Below are positions 46,119-54,514 of a DNA stretch of 64,000 nt, one piece after another. The stretch spans positions 705,079-769,078 of the forward strand of contig NZ_ATHQ01000001.1 of NCBI RefSeq assembly GCF_000523275.1, in the 5' to 3' direction. The position numbers and the translations under genes were made by a program. How positions within the stretch are numbered: the stretch's first letter is position 1; the number at the start of each line of letters is the position of its first letter. Under the pieces are notes generated by a model. It saw nothing but the letters and a program-made list of their open reading frames with translations, was not told the DNA's origin and ran no database searches. The DNA is from Lebetimonas sp. JH292 (GTDB taxonomy: Bacteria > Campylobacterota > Campylobacteria > Campylobacterales > Nautiliaceae).

Positions 46119-47118
46119 GAATTTCATCAACAATAAATTCAGCTCCGTTTTTTTGATTTAAATTTTTTAAATTTTTAGAAATTTCTTCTAAATTTGAATT
46201 AAATAAAATATCTAAAATTTTTTTATCTATTTCATTTTCCCTTATTACAAATCCGGCTTTTTTGTCTTCTAAAAATTTTGCATTATAATATTGGTGGTCA
46301 CCGGCTGCATAAGGGTAGGGAATAAAAACTGTAGGGATCTGGTTTGCAACAAGTTCAAACAGAGTTGAAGCTCCTGCTCTGCTGATTGCAAAATCAGCTT
46401 TTGCGATTTTTTCTACTAAATTTTTTGAAAAATCAAAAATATCAGCTTTAATATTATTTTTTTCATAAAAATTTTTTACCCTTTCAAAATCTCTTTTTCC
46501 TGTTTGATGAATAATTTGTATATTTTTTTCTTTTAAAATAGGAGCAATAGATATAGCTAAATTGTTTATTGCAATCGCCCCCTGGCTTCCTCCTAAAAAA
46601 ATAACAGTTTTTAGCTCTTTCCTAATTCTATTTTTTTCAAAAAAAATATCTTCAACAGGATAAGGGTTATTGTTTAAAAATGTTGAAAAAAAGCGTTTGC
46701 TAAAAGGTTTTAAAAGTTTGTTAATGAGCCGATATGGGCGTTTTGTTCATGGATAAAAAGGGGAATATTGCTTGTTATAGCGGCAAAAGCTGCTGGGGCT
46801 GCAGAATATCCCCCTACGCTAAAAACTGCTTTTATATTATTTTCTTTTAAAATTTTTTTAGCTTTAATTGAAAGTTTTATTATGTTTGTAAGTGAAACTA
46901 TTTTATTTAATCCTTTTTATTAACAACTCCATACGATGACAAAAAATATCTTTTTTAAATCCTTCATCTTTAAAAAACCAATCTATTTCTGCTCCAAAAG
47001 ATGAACCTATATAAATTGGATTTAATTCTCTTTTTTTTAATTCTTCTTTTATAATTTTTGCTATTTTTAGGTGTCCCCCTGTCCCTCCGCCAGTAATTGC
47101 AATATTTAAATTTTCCAT
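46096..47118 (-). pseudogene. murG: MurG (UDP-GlcNAc:lipid I transferase) with frameshifts in A/T runs
   Basis: NIAITGGGTGGHLKIAKIIKEELK opens normally at 47118. The frame is then lost twice near 46915-46930 (SSYGVVNKK, then GLNKIVSLTN, each one base off) and once near 46715 (FIHEQNAHIGSL, then NKLLKPFSKRF). Otherwise the whole protein is readable: IFLGGSQGAIAINNLA, AISRAGASTLFELV, IPYPYAAGDHQYYNAKFL. Each break is a one-base loss in a short A or T run. MurG is normally essential, so sequence error or slippage rescue is a serious alternative to true loss. Confidence 0.8.
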
Positions 47119-47166
47119 TTATTCTCCAATTTCACCATTTTCACTACTCACAATTTTCACCATTTA

Positions 47167-48306
47167 TTATAACTTAGCTCTTTTACTAACCATCAAAACC
47201 ATTCCAATTGCTGTTAAAAAAGCAAGAAGTGAACTTCCTCCATAGCTTAAAAATGGGACTGTTAAACCTTTAATTGGGATAAGTGAAGTTACTCCAAGTC
47301 CGTTTAAAATAAACTGAAGTGAAATTAAAGTCCCTATTCCAAAGGCAAAAAGCTGATATTCTTTTTTTTCGCTCCTGTTTGCAATTCTGAATATTCTGTA
47401 AATTAAGGCGCTGAATAAAATTATAATTAAGCTGATTCCTATTATACCTGTTTCTTCCGCAATACCGGCCAATACAAAATCGGTATGAACATCGCTTAAA
47501 AATCCGAGTTTGAATACACCGTTTCCTATGCCTTTTCCCAAAATTCCACCGTTGTGAATTGCATTCAAAGCTTCCTGGACCTGTCCGTAACTTGCTGGGG
47601 AAGTGTCAACTATCGGATGTGGGAAAAAATTTGATGACATAAGGGCCAACCATGCTTTAAACCTTAAAAGGCGGTATTTAGATGAAAAAACGGCTAAAAT
47701 AAATACAAAAATACCGCCTGAAATAATTAAAGTGAATGTTTGAAATCTGCCACCTGCAATTAATAACATAAAAGCAAAAACTAAAGCCATTACCATAACC
47801 TGTCCCAAATCTGATTGAAAAGCAAGTATCAGATACCAAAAACCTCCCAGTATTATAAGATAGGGTAAAATAAGTTTTACCTCTTCTTTTAGGGAATTGA
47901 TGTTTTTTACTTTTCTTGTAAAAGACCATGATAAAAAAAATATTACTCCGATTTTGAAGAATTCAACGGGGGAAAATTTAAACGCCCCTATTTTTATCCA
48001 TCTTCTTGCGCCATTAATTACAGGGGCAATACTTTCGGGTAAAAAAGGCATTAATATTACCAAAATGGAAGAAATTATAAAAATCAGCCATCCAAGCCTG
48101 TTAAACCATATATCAGGATTCAGAAATGAAAGAATCGTCATGATTGCAAAACCTAAAAAACCAAAAAAAAGATATCTGCTTACAAAATGATATTCCCCCA
48201 GATTTTTTGAAGTTTCTAAAAAAACAGGCAGAGAATACGAAAAAAGGGAACCTATCAGTAAAAATATGGCAACTATAATAAAAATTAACGCATCGACTTT
48301 TTGCAA
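47167..48306 (-). CDS. ftsW: Cell-division SEDS protein FtsW (lipid II polymerase/flippase family)
   Basis: Membrane protein of 379 residues with about ten helices and a TTG start. SEDS signatures are NGARRWIKIGAFKFSPVEFFKIG, AFQSDLGQVMVMALVFA, and AGIAEETGIIG followed by GLTVPFLSYGGSSLLAFLTAIG. RodA is similar, but the position directly before murG on the same strand favours FtsW. The upstream region is shared with the flgB operon promoter. Confidence 0.88.
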   Translation of the reverse strand: MQKVDALIFIIVAIFLLIGSLFSYSLPVFLETSKNLGEYHFVSRYLFFGFLGFAIMTILSFLNPDIWFNRLGWLIFIISSILVILMPFLPESIAPVINGARRWIKIGAFKFSPVEFFKIGVIFFLSWSFTRKVKNINSLKEEVKLILPYLIILGGFWYLILAFQSDLGQVMVMALVFAFMLLIAGGRFQTFTLIISGGIFVFILAVFSSKYRLLRFKAWLALMSSNFFPHPIVDTSPASYGQVQEALNAIHNGGILGKGIGNGVFKLGFLSDVHTDFVLAGIAEETGIIGISLIIILFSALIYRIFRIANRSEKKEYQLFAFGIGTLISLQFILNGLGVTSLIPIKGLTVPFLSYGGSSLLAFLTAIGMVLMVSKRAKL

Positions 48307-48329
48307 AATTAACCTTTATAGTGTATAAT
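48301..48329 (+). promoter_or_regulatory. Promoter of the flgB-flgC-fliE operon
   Basis: TTGCAA (48301-48306), a 17-base spacer and TATAAT (48324-48329) make a near-consensus housekeeping promoter that overlaps the ftsW start codon. The 160-base leader that follows is mostly dispersed repeats. No sigma54 or sigma28 box was noticed. Confidence 0.5.
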
Positions 48330-48354
48330 TGATATAGAATTTTAGCATATAAAA

Positions 48355-48435
48355 TAGTGAGTGGTGAGTTGTGAGTTGTGACTAGACAAGTTGCCAAGTT
48401 TAAAGTGAAAAATGGAAAGTGAAAAGTGAAAGCTG
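48355..48435. repeat. Dispersed repeats in the flgB leader
   Basis: GTGAGTGGTGAGTTGTGAG and AAGTTGCCAAGTTTAAAG are followed by AAGTGAAAAATGGAAAGTG and GAAAAGTGAAAG. The order of the units matches the block at 45413. Confidence 0.6.
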
Positions 48436-48491
48436 AGAGGTTGTAGGTAAAGGGAATAAAAATTGCTTGAGAATAAAAAAGGAGTTTTGGT

Positions 48492-48899
48492 TTGTTTAAA
48501 ACAATTAATTTTTTGGAAAAATCACTTGAATACAGAAAAATCAGGCAAGATTTAATTGCAAGCAATATTGCAAACGCCGATACTCCTTATTACAGACCGA
48601 GAGATATAAGATTTGAAGATACCCTAAGAAATGAAATAGAACACAAAAATAATAAAAAATTAGAGCTTGCAAAAACTAATGCTATGCATTTGGAGCCTAA
48701 AAATGTAGAAGATAAAAATGAGCCTGTTGTGTTTTTCAGAGATGGTCATTTGGCAAGAAATGACGGAAACAGCGTTGATATAGATGTAGAAACTACGGAA
48801 ATGGCAAAAAATGCCCTTATGTATAACGCCGAAGTGGCTGCAGTAAAAAAAAGAATAGATTTGTTTAAGCTGGTAATTGATTCAAGCAAGAATATATAG
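48492..48899 (+). CDS. flgB: Flagellar basal-body rod protein FlgB
   Basis: Proximal rod protein of 135 residues with a TTG start preceded by AAAAAAGGAG. LIASNIANADTPYYRPRDIRFE is the conserved rod-protein N-terminal motif, and the C-terminal helix VDIDVETTEMAKNALMYNAEVAAVKKRI is the expected coiled partner. It forms an operon with flgC, fliE and the downstream transpeptidase. Confidence 0.93.
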   Translation: MFKTINFLEKSLEYRKIRQDLIASNIANADTPYYRPRDIRFEDTLRNEIEHKNNKKLELAKTNAMHLEPKNVEDKNEPVVFFRDGHLARNDGNSVDIDVETTEMAKNALMYNAEVAAVKKRIDLFKLVIDSSKNI

Positions 48900-48960
48900 A
48901 TAGTGAGTAGTGAGTTGTGAGTAGTGAGTTGTGAGTAGTGAGTAGCCAAGTGACAAGTTT
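48899..48960. repeat. GTGAG-type tandem repeats between flgB and flgC
   Basis: About seven imperfect copies of a 7-base unit (GTGAGTA/GTGAGTT) run from 48902 to 48945, ending in CCAAGTGACAAGTTT. The tract fills nearly the whole intergenic space between two co-transcribed flagellar genes. Confidence 0.65.
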
Positions 48961-48977
48961 TAAATAAAAGGAAAAAA

Positions 48978-49475
48978 ATGGGTTTTTTAAACAGTTTTGA
49001 TATATCCGGATACGGACTTTCAGCCCAGAGATTCAGAATAAATATCATTTCAGAAAATATTGCAAACGCAAATACCACAAGAACCGATGAAGGCGGGCCG
49101 TACAGAAGAAAAGAGGTTGTTTTTAAAGCTGTGCCTTTTGAAAAAACGCTTAACAAAGAACTTGAAAACAATGCTTCTTTTGCAGGATATGAAAATCCTT
49201 TGGATGAAGAGGGGGAAGACGGTGCAAAGGCGAAACCCCCTATTGAAACTGTAATGGTGGATAAAGTGGTAAGGGATGATTCAAAACCGATTTTAAAATA
49301 TGACCCGACAAACCCTGATGCAAATGCCAAAGGTTATGTAGCGTATCCAAATATTAATCCTGTAATTGAAATGGCCGATTTATTGGAAGCAACAAGGGCG
49401 TATCAGGCTAACGTGGCGGCATTTCAGAGTGCAAAAACAATGGCGAACAGTGCCATAAACATATTACAAAGCTAA
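48978..49475 (+). CDS. flgC: Flagellar basal-body rod protein FlgC
   Basis: Rod protein of 165 residues. RFRINIISENIANANTTRTDEGGPYRRKEVVF is the rod signature, and EMADLLEATRAYQANVAAFQSAKTMANSAI is the C-terminal rod helix. It is preceded by AAAAGG and followed by fliE after 10 bases. Confidence 0.94.
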   Translation: MGFLNSFDISGYGLSAQRFRINIISENIANANTTRTDEGGPYRRKEVVFKAVPFEKTLNKELENNASFAGYENPLDEEGEDGAKAKPPIETVMVDKVVRDDSKPILKYDPTNPDANAKGYVAYPNINPVIEMADLLEATRAYQANVAAFQSAKTMANSAINILQS

Positions 49476-49485
49476 GGAATAAAGA

Positions 49486-49776
49486 ATGGCTTTTATTAAT
49501 AAAATAGATTCAAATATAAATATCGGAAATATACAAAATAAAAACAAATCAAATGATGATAATTTTGAAGAAATTTTAAAAAAAGAGTTAAATGAGACAA
49601 ATAATTTACTACAAAGCGCCAAAAAAGCCGAAACCGATATAGCAACCGGAGATGTTAAAGATTTGGCAAAAGCAAGTATAACTATTCAAAAAGCGGAACT
49701 TAAAATGAAAATGATGCTTGAAGTCAGAAACAAGGCTATAAGTGCCTATAAAGAGCTACTTAAAACTCAAATTTAA
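49486..49776 (+). CDS. fliE: Flagellar hook-basal body adaptor FliE
   Basis: Protein of 96 residues that links the MS ring to the rod. The C-terminal half KASITIQKAELKMKMMLEVRNKAISAYKELLKTQI matches the conserved FliE helix. The stop overlaps the start of the transpeptidase gene (TAATG), giving translational coupling. Confidence 0.92.
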   Translation: MAFINKIDSNINIGNIQNKNKSNDDNFEEILKKELNETNNLLQSAKKAETDIATGDVKDLAKASITIQKAELKMKMMLEVRNKAISAYKELLKTQI

Positions 49777-51506
49777 TGAAAAATATTAAAATACCTTTAG
49801 TTTATATTCTTTTTTTTATTCTTTTTTCAGTTATATTCGGCGCTTTTTTGTTTTTTTCGATTTATAGACCGAAATCATATTTCAATCCTTATATTAAAAA
49901 AATCGAAAGTGCGCTCAGAGGGAATATTGTCGCTGGTAATTTCACCTTGGCCAAGAGTGAGAGAATCTATGCTGTTTATATAGACCCTGATTATATATCG
50001 TTTTTTAAAAAAAAACTGTTTGTGGATTTATTCAGTATTTATACAGGTATAAAGAAAAAAGAAATTTCAAAGAAATTAAAAACTCATAAAAGAATTCTGC
50101 TGGCCGTTATAGACAAAAAAACAAAACAGCAGTTAATTTATTTGAGACGTATTCTCGATAAATACCGTGTTTTCATAAGTGTTAATGGTATAAGAAGAGG
50201 ATATGACATTGAAAGCGTGGCTCCTAAAAATATAGACGGAAATATAGTCCTTTCACCTCTTTTTAAAAGGGTATATCCGTATAATGATACGTTTGAGCCG
50301 TATCTCGGAAGTTATTCAAAAGAAACACAAAAAGGAAACAACGGGATAGAAGAATATTATAATAATGTTTTAAGTCCTGGGGAAAACGGAATTATAACGG
50401 GATACAGGGATGTCGGGGGAAATATTATCTACGATAAAAATGCCGTTGTCAAATATCCTAAAAACGGAAAAACATTAAAGCTTAACATAAACATTGTTTT
50501 ACAAAAAAGAATAGAAAATATTTTGGATGAGGCAAAAGAAAAATATAAAGCGGATGAGGTAATAGCCGCAGTAATGGAAAGTAAAAGCGGAAAAATTGTA
50601 GCATTGGCTTCTTCAAACAGGTTTAACCCAAACCATATAACAAAAAAAGATATTCCCAATATGAAAATATCAGCCGTAAGGGAGCTTTTTGAACCCGGCT
50701 CAGTTATGAAACCGATAACATTTGCCATTTTACTTGAACATAATAAAGTAAATCCTTATGAAGTATTGAATGCATACAACGGCAAATGGAAACCCGATTG
50801 GAGAAAAACTCCTATTATAGATGATAAGCCGTTTAAATGGCTGAGTGCCGAAAACGCAATTGTGTATTCAAGTAATATTGTCATGTCCCAGCTGGCGCTT
50901 AAGCTCTCTGCAAAAGAGCAGTTTTACGGTTACAGAAAATTTGGACTTGATAAAATAAGCAGAATCGATTTACCTTACGAATTAAAAGGTAGACTTCAAC
51001 CTTTAAAACTTTATAATTATCCTGTTTACAAATCAACTTCAGCTTACGGATACGGAATAGTTGTCAATTTTATGGAACTTTTAAAAGCCTATAATGTATT
51101 TAACAATAACGGTGTTATGGTAACTCCTAAAATTGCCGATGTTCCTACGGATAAAAAAAAGGTTATTAAGACCTTAACGGCGAATGAAATGCTAAATATT
51201 CTAAGAAAAGTTGTTTTAAAAGGGACGGCAAAGGCTGCTTTAATGGATAATATATTTACCGCAGGGAAAACAGGAACCGCCCATATAACCCAAAACGGGG
51301 CTTATCAGAAAGTTTATAATTCCTCTTTTTTCGGATTTGCCGATGCAAACGGTAAAAAATATACCATAGGTGTTACATTCTTCCATGTAAAAGCACCTTT
51401 CCCGTATTATTTTGCATCAGCCACAGCTGTGCCAATTTTTAAAAAAATTGTTATAATTATGAAAGATGAAAAAATATTTGGGGGAAAGGATGAGGGGAAT
51501 AATTGA
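49776..51506 (+). CDS. ftsI: Class B penicillin-binding protein (FtsI/PBP2-type transpeptidase)
   Basis: Protein of 576 residues with one N-terminal membrane helix and a transpeptidase domain. Active-site motifs: FEPGSVMKP (SxxK, about residues 309-317), YSSNIVM (SxN) and AGKTGTAH (KTG). Its place after fliE is seen in other Campylobacterota. Assignment to division rather than elongation rests on this context and is less certain. The 3' end overlaps the mscS-like gene by 41 bases. Confidence 0.87.
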   Translation: MKNIKIPLVYILFFILFSVIFGAFLFFSIYRPKSYFNPYIKKIESALRGNIVAGNFTLAKSERIYAVYIDPDYISFFKKKLFVDLFSIYTGIKKKEISKKLKTHKRILLAVIDKKTKQQLIYLRRILDKYRVFISVNGIRRGYDIESVAPKNIDGNIVLSPLFKRVYPYNDTFEPYLGSYSKETQKGNNGIEEYYNNVLSPGENGIITGYRDVGGNIIYDKNAVVKYPKNGKTLKLNINIVLQKRIENILDEAKEKYKADEVIAAVMESKSGKIVALASSNRFNPNHITKKDIPNMKISAVRELFEPGSVMKPITFAILLEHNKVNPYEVLNAYNGKWKPDWRKTPIIDDKPFKWLSAENAIVYSSNIVMSQLALKLSAKEQFYGYRKFGLDKISRIDLPYELKGRLQPLKLYNYPVYKSTSAYGYGIVVNFMELLKAYNVFNNNGVMVTPKIADVPTDKKKVIKTLTANEMLNILRKVVLKGTAKAALMDNIFTAGKTGTAHITQNGAYQKVYNSSFFGFADANGKKYTIGVTFFHVKAPFPYYFASATAVPIFKKIVIIMKDEKIFGGKDEGNN

Positions 51507-52560
51507 AATTTTAAACACTACTTTTTTAAATACGCCTTTATATAAAATAATTCTGGCTTTTATTGTTTTATTTATATTTTTGGTTTTCAGAAAAATTTTT
51601 ACACTTTTTGTTCTTTCGTTTTTCCAAAAACTCTCTTCAAAAACCAAAACCGATATAGACGACAAATTTTTTGCCGCATTTAAAAATCCATTGAGATTTT
51701 TATTTGTTATAGCCGGTATTTGGGGGTTTTTTTATTTTCTGAATCTTAAAGGCGAATTTTTAAACCATGCAATAAGAGGACTTTTAATTTTTGATATTTT
51801 TTGGGTAATGTATAATTTTGTATGTGAATTCGAAGACTGGGTATATCATCTGCTTGGAAAATACGGAAAAGCTTCGAGGGAATTGGCTTCTTTTCTTATA
51901 AAAATCACTAAAGCTTTTGTTGTTATTATCGGTATTGTGGCAATGCTTCAGGAATTTGGAATTAATGTTACAGGATTTATCGCTTCACTCGGTCTTGGCG
52001 GTTTGGCGTTTGCCTTGGCGGCAAAAGATACGGCTGCAAATCTTTTCGGCGGGATTGCAATACTGACCGACAATATTTTTAAAGTCGGAGAATGGGTGAA
52101 AATAGGAAATGCCGAGGGAATTGTGGAAGATATAGGAATGAGAACAACAAAAATAAGGGCTTTTGACAAAAGACTGATAGTTGTTCCGAATTCGGTAATT
52201 GCAGTTTCAAATGTAGAAAATTTTTCAAGGCGTGACAGAAGAAGGGTTATGATGAAAATAGGCCTTACATATTCTACAAGTGTGGAAAATTTAAACAAAC
52301 TGTTAAATGAAATAAGAAGTTATTTAAAAAATCATTCTTTAATTCATAAAGAGCCCCTTTTAATATATTTTGATGAATACGCAGACAGTTCCCTTAATAT
52401 ATTTTGCTATTTTTTTACCAAAACTGCGGACTGGGAAAAATATCTGGAAATAAAAGAGGAAATAAATCTGGAAATTAAAAAAACCGTTGAAAAATATTCA
52501 TCATTTGCATTTCCGTCAAACAGTGTATATTTTGAAACACCTATAAAGGTAGAACGATAA
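51466..52560 (+). CDS. MscS-family mechanosensitive channel
   Basis: Protein of 364 residues with four hydrophobic segments. The pore helix FIASLGLGGLAFALAAKDTAANLFGGIAI and the beta domain VGEWVKIGNAEGIVEDIGMRTTKIRAFDKRLIVVPNS are hallmark MscS sequence. It would open under membrane tension to release solutes. An alternative ATG at 51490 directly follows GGGGAAAGG and may be the true start. Confidence 0.9.
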   Translation: MKKYLGERMRGIIEILNTTFLNTPLYKIILAFIVLFIFLVFRKIFTLFVLSFFQKLSSKTKTDIDDKFFAAFKNPLRFLFVIAGIWGFFYFLNLKGEFLNHAIRGLLIFDIFWVMYNFVCEFEDWVYHLLGKYGKASRELASFLIKITKAFVVIIGIVAMLQEFGINVTGFIASLGLGGLAFALAAKDTAANLFGGIAILTDNIFKVGEWVKIGNAEGIVEDIGMRTTKIRAFDKRLIVVPNSVIAVSNVENFSRRDRRRVMMKIGLTYSTSVENLNKLLNEIRSYLKNHSLIHKEPLLIYFDEYADSSLNIFCYFFTKTADWEKYLEIKEEINLEIKKTVEKYSSFAFPSNSVYFETPIKVER

Positions 52561-52604
52561 AATATAAAAAATTAATAATAATAATTTTAAGTATTTTTAC
52601 ATTA

Positions 52605-53858
52605 TTGAAGTTTATAGTCTGGATAATATTTAATACGGCTATAGGAAAAAATATAATTAAATTTTATCTTCAAAAAGAAATTAATCATTATTTTAACAAT
52701 ATAAAAATAGAAAAACTTATAATTAATTATAATACTTTTTCCGTTTTATTAAATCAAAACGATAATATTTATAAATTATACGGGGAAATATTCCCTTTTG
52801 ATGCGATTATAGATGGCAGGCTAAAATATATAGATTTGGCAAATAAAAAAATAAAAGAAAATGCAACAATAAGCGGAAACGTTGTAAAAAAAATTACAGG
52901 ATACCTTATAAACAGTACGGTTTATTTTGATAATAATATAGGTTTTTTGAAAATAAAACTGAATAAAAGCACAAAAGATATAAATTTTAAAACCGGTGAT
53001 ATAGATTTAGGGTATGTTTTAAATAAACTGTCTGTCAAAATTCCGAAAAATCTTAATGGCAAAGTGAAAATTAATCTCTCTTCGAATAATTATAATTACA
53101 ATATTTACGCTTTAATAAAAGGTTTTTATCAAAAAATTCCATTTAATTCAAATATAAATGTTTTTTTCAATTCGTTTAACAATATAAATATAAACGGTAA
53201 AATAAAGAGTAAAATTTTAGAAGGAAATTTTAAAGCCACAGTAGATAATAAAAACAACATTAAATATATTGTTGATCTGGATAAACTTGATTTAAAACTT
53301 TTTCCTTTGATGTATCCGTTTAAAGGCGAGGTAAGCTTAAAAGCGGAGAATAATCCGGAGTATGGAATAATAAAATTTAAAGGAAATAATTTCAGCGGAT
53401 TTTATGACCAAAATATTACAAATATAGTTTTTGATATGCCCTCAGATATGTTTTTCAATTATATAAATTTACCCGATATTTTTGATTATGGAAAAATAAC
53501 CGGTAGAATTGTTGTGTCCGATAAAGGCAGTTTTAATTTTTTAATTCAAAATGCCGGATTAAAAGAGGATATTTTAAAAAAACTCAATATAAAATACGAT
53601 GAATTTGAAAAAATTTTTGTCAAAGGGACATTTAATAAAAAAGAGGTAGTTTTTGATTTATTATGCGATAAAAACGATTTGACTATTAGTATTAAAAAGG
53701 GAAAATTATTAATTAAGGGAGATAAAATAATACCGGTGTTTGTTTTAAATGTAAATGACGGGAAAGATTTATATATATATAAATTTAAAAATAACAGGCT
53801 TAAATTGTTAAAGAAAGAAAATCTTAATAATGAAAATAATCAAATATTAGTCTTTTAG
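52605..53858 (+). CDS. AsmA-like or related envelope protein of unknown function
   Basis: Protein of at least 417 residues, beta-rich and Asn/Lys/Ile-rich, with repeated strands such as GRLKYIDLANKKIKENATIS and ALIKGFYQKIPFNSNINVFF. The pattern of a short N-terminal membrane anchor and long beta repeats suggests the AsmA/DUF748 beta-groove family, at low certainty. The annotated TTG start cuts the membrane anchor. In frame upstream, 52557 onwards reads ATA-AAA-TAT and would give KYKKLIIIILSIFTLLKF, a complete anchor, so a rare ATA start overlapping the mscS stop is possible. Confidence 0.55.
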   Translation: MKFIVWIIFNTAIGKNIIKFYLQKEINHYFNNIKIEKLIINYNTFSVLLNQNDNIYKLYGEIFPFDAIIDGRLKYIDLANKKIKENATISGNVVKKITGYLINSTVYFDNNIGFLKIKLNKSTKDINFKTGDIDLGYVLNKLSVKIPKNLNGKVKINLSSNNYNYNIYALIKGFYQKIPFNSNINVFFNSFNNININGKIKSKILEGNFKATVDNKNNIKYIVDLDKLDLKLFPLMYPFKGEVSLKAENNPEYGIIKFKGNNFSGFYDQNITNIVFDMPSDMFFNYINLPDIFDYGKITGRIVVSDKGSFNFLIQNAGLKEDILKKLNIKYDEFEKIFVKGTFNKKEVVFDLLCDKNDLTISIKKGKLLIKGDKIIPVFVLNVNDGKDLYIYKFKNNRLKLLKKENLNNENNQILVF

Positions 53859-53869
53859 TATAAACTTTC

Positions 53870-53898
53870 TTGACAAAGAATATAAAATTTGATATAAT
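53870..53898 (+). promoter_or_regulatory. Consensus sigma70 promoter of hsp20
   Basis: TTGACA (53870-53875), exactly 17 bases, then TATAAT (53893-53898): a perfect consensus promoter, rare in this window. No CIRCE or HAIR element is seen. The ribosome-binding site AAAGGAGGGG is equally strong. Confidence 0.75.
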
Positions 53899-53935
53899 TT
53901 CACTGTAAATAAATAAAATTCTTTTAAAGGAGGGG

Positions 53936-54361
53936 ATGATGTGGCCAACAGTATTTGATCCGTTTAAAGAATTACAAGATATAGAAAGAAGATTGGGAGC
54001 AGTTCTTGGAGCAAACAAACCTGTTCAAAAAGTGGAAGCTTTTACACCTGCTGTAAATGAAAAGGCAGATGAAAACGGCTATTATGTCGAAGTCGATTTG
54101 CCCGGCGTTAAAAAAGAAGATATTAATATCAGCGTAAATGAAGGAATTTTGAGTATCTCAGGTGAAAGAAAACTTGAGAAAAAAGAAGAAAAAGAAAATT
54201 ATACAAGAATTGAAAGCTTTTTTGGAAGATTTGAAAGAAGCTTTAAATTGCCTTCAGATGCAGACGCTGAAAAAATTGAAGCAAAATTTGAAGATGGGGT
54301 GTTAAAAGTGTTTATTCCAAGAAAACCTAAAGCCGAAGGTAAAAAAATAGAAATTAAATAA
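53936..54361 (+). CDS. Small heat-shock protein (Hsp20/IbpA family)
   Basis: Protein of 141 residues with an alpha-crystallin domain (YYVEVDLPGVKKEDINISVNEGILSISGERK through FEDGVLKVFIPRK) and a C-terminal KKIEIK tail with the I-x-I oligomerisation motif. It holds unfolded proteins. The second of two tandem ATGs (53939) has better spacing from the ribosome-binding site. It forms its own transcription unit. Confidence 0.93.
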   Translation: MMWPTVFDPFKELQDIERRLGAVLGANKPVQKVEAFTPAVNEKADENGYYVEVDLPGVKKEDINISVNEGILSISGERKLEKKEEKENYTRIESFFGRFERSFKLPSDADAEKIEAKFEDGVLKVFIPRKPKAEGKKIEIK

Positions 54362-54384
54362 GGGGTTTTCCCTTATTTAATTAT
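54356..54384 (+). terminator. Intrinsic terminator after hsp20
   Basis: AAATAAGGG (54356-54364) pairs with CCCTTATTT (54370-54378) around a GTTTT loop, overlapping the hsp20 stop codon and followed by AATTATTAATTT. A second perfect inverted repeat, TATAAGTG-ACAGA-CACTTATA, lies at 54390-54410. Confidence 0.6.
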
Positions 54385-54485
54385 TAATTTATAAGTGACA
54401 GACACTTATAATTGTTTATTTGTATAAATTATTAAATTTTTAATCAGTCCTACCTTTTAAAAAGTTAATTCTATTTTAATAATTA

Positions 54486-54513
54486 TGATATAATTTGCCC
54501 CAAAAAGGGCAAA
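54486..54513 (+). promoter_or_regulatory. Extended -10 promoter and palindrome before the purine permease
   Basis: TGaTATAAT (54486-54494) is an extended -10. TTTGCCC (54494-54500) and GGGCAAA (54507-54513) form a 7-bp inverted repeat that spans the predicted start of transcription and reaches the ATG at 54515. It is more likely an operator on DNA than an RNA hairpin, because the first arm would not be transcribed. Confidence 0.45.
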
Positions 54514-54514
54514 A

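Noticed and set aside
48899..48960. CRISPR-like array from the regular GTGAG units
   Set aside because: Units are 7 bases long, contiguous and imperfect, with no spacers and no cas genes nearby.
53936..54361. Heat-shock operator (CIRCE or HAIR) at hsp20
   Set aside because: Neither inverted repeat is present; only a perfect housekeeping promoter is visible.
54494..54513. RNA hairpin or riboswitch hiding the ribosome-binding site of the purine permease
   Set aside because: The predicted transcription start (about 54501) is downstream of the first arm, so the hairpin would not form in the RNA; no purine-riboswitch core is present either.
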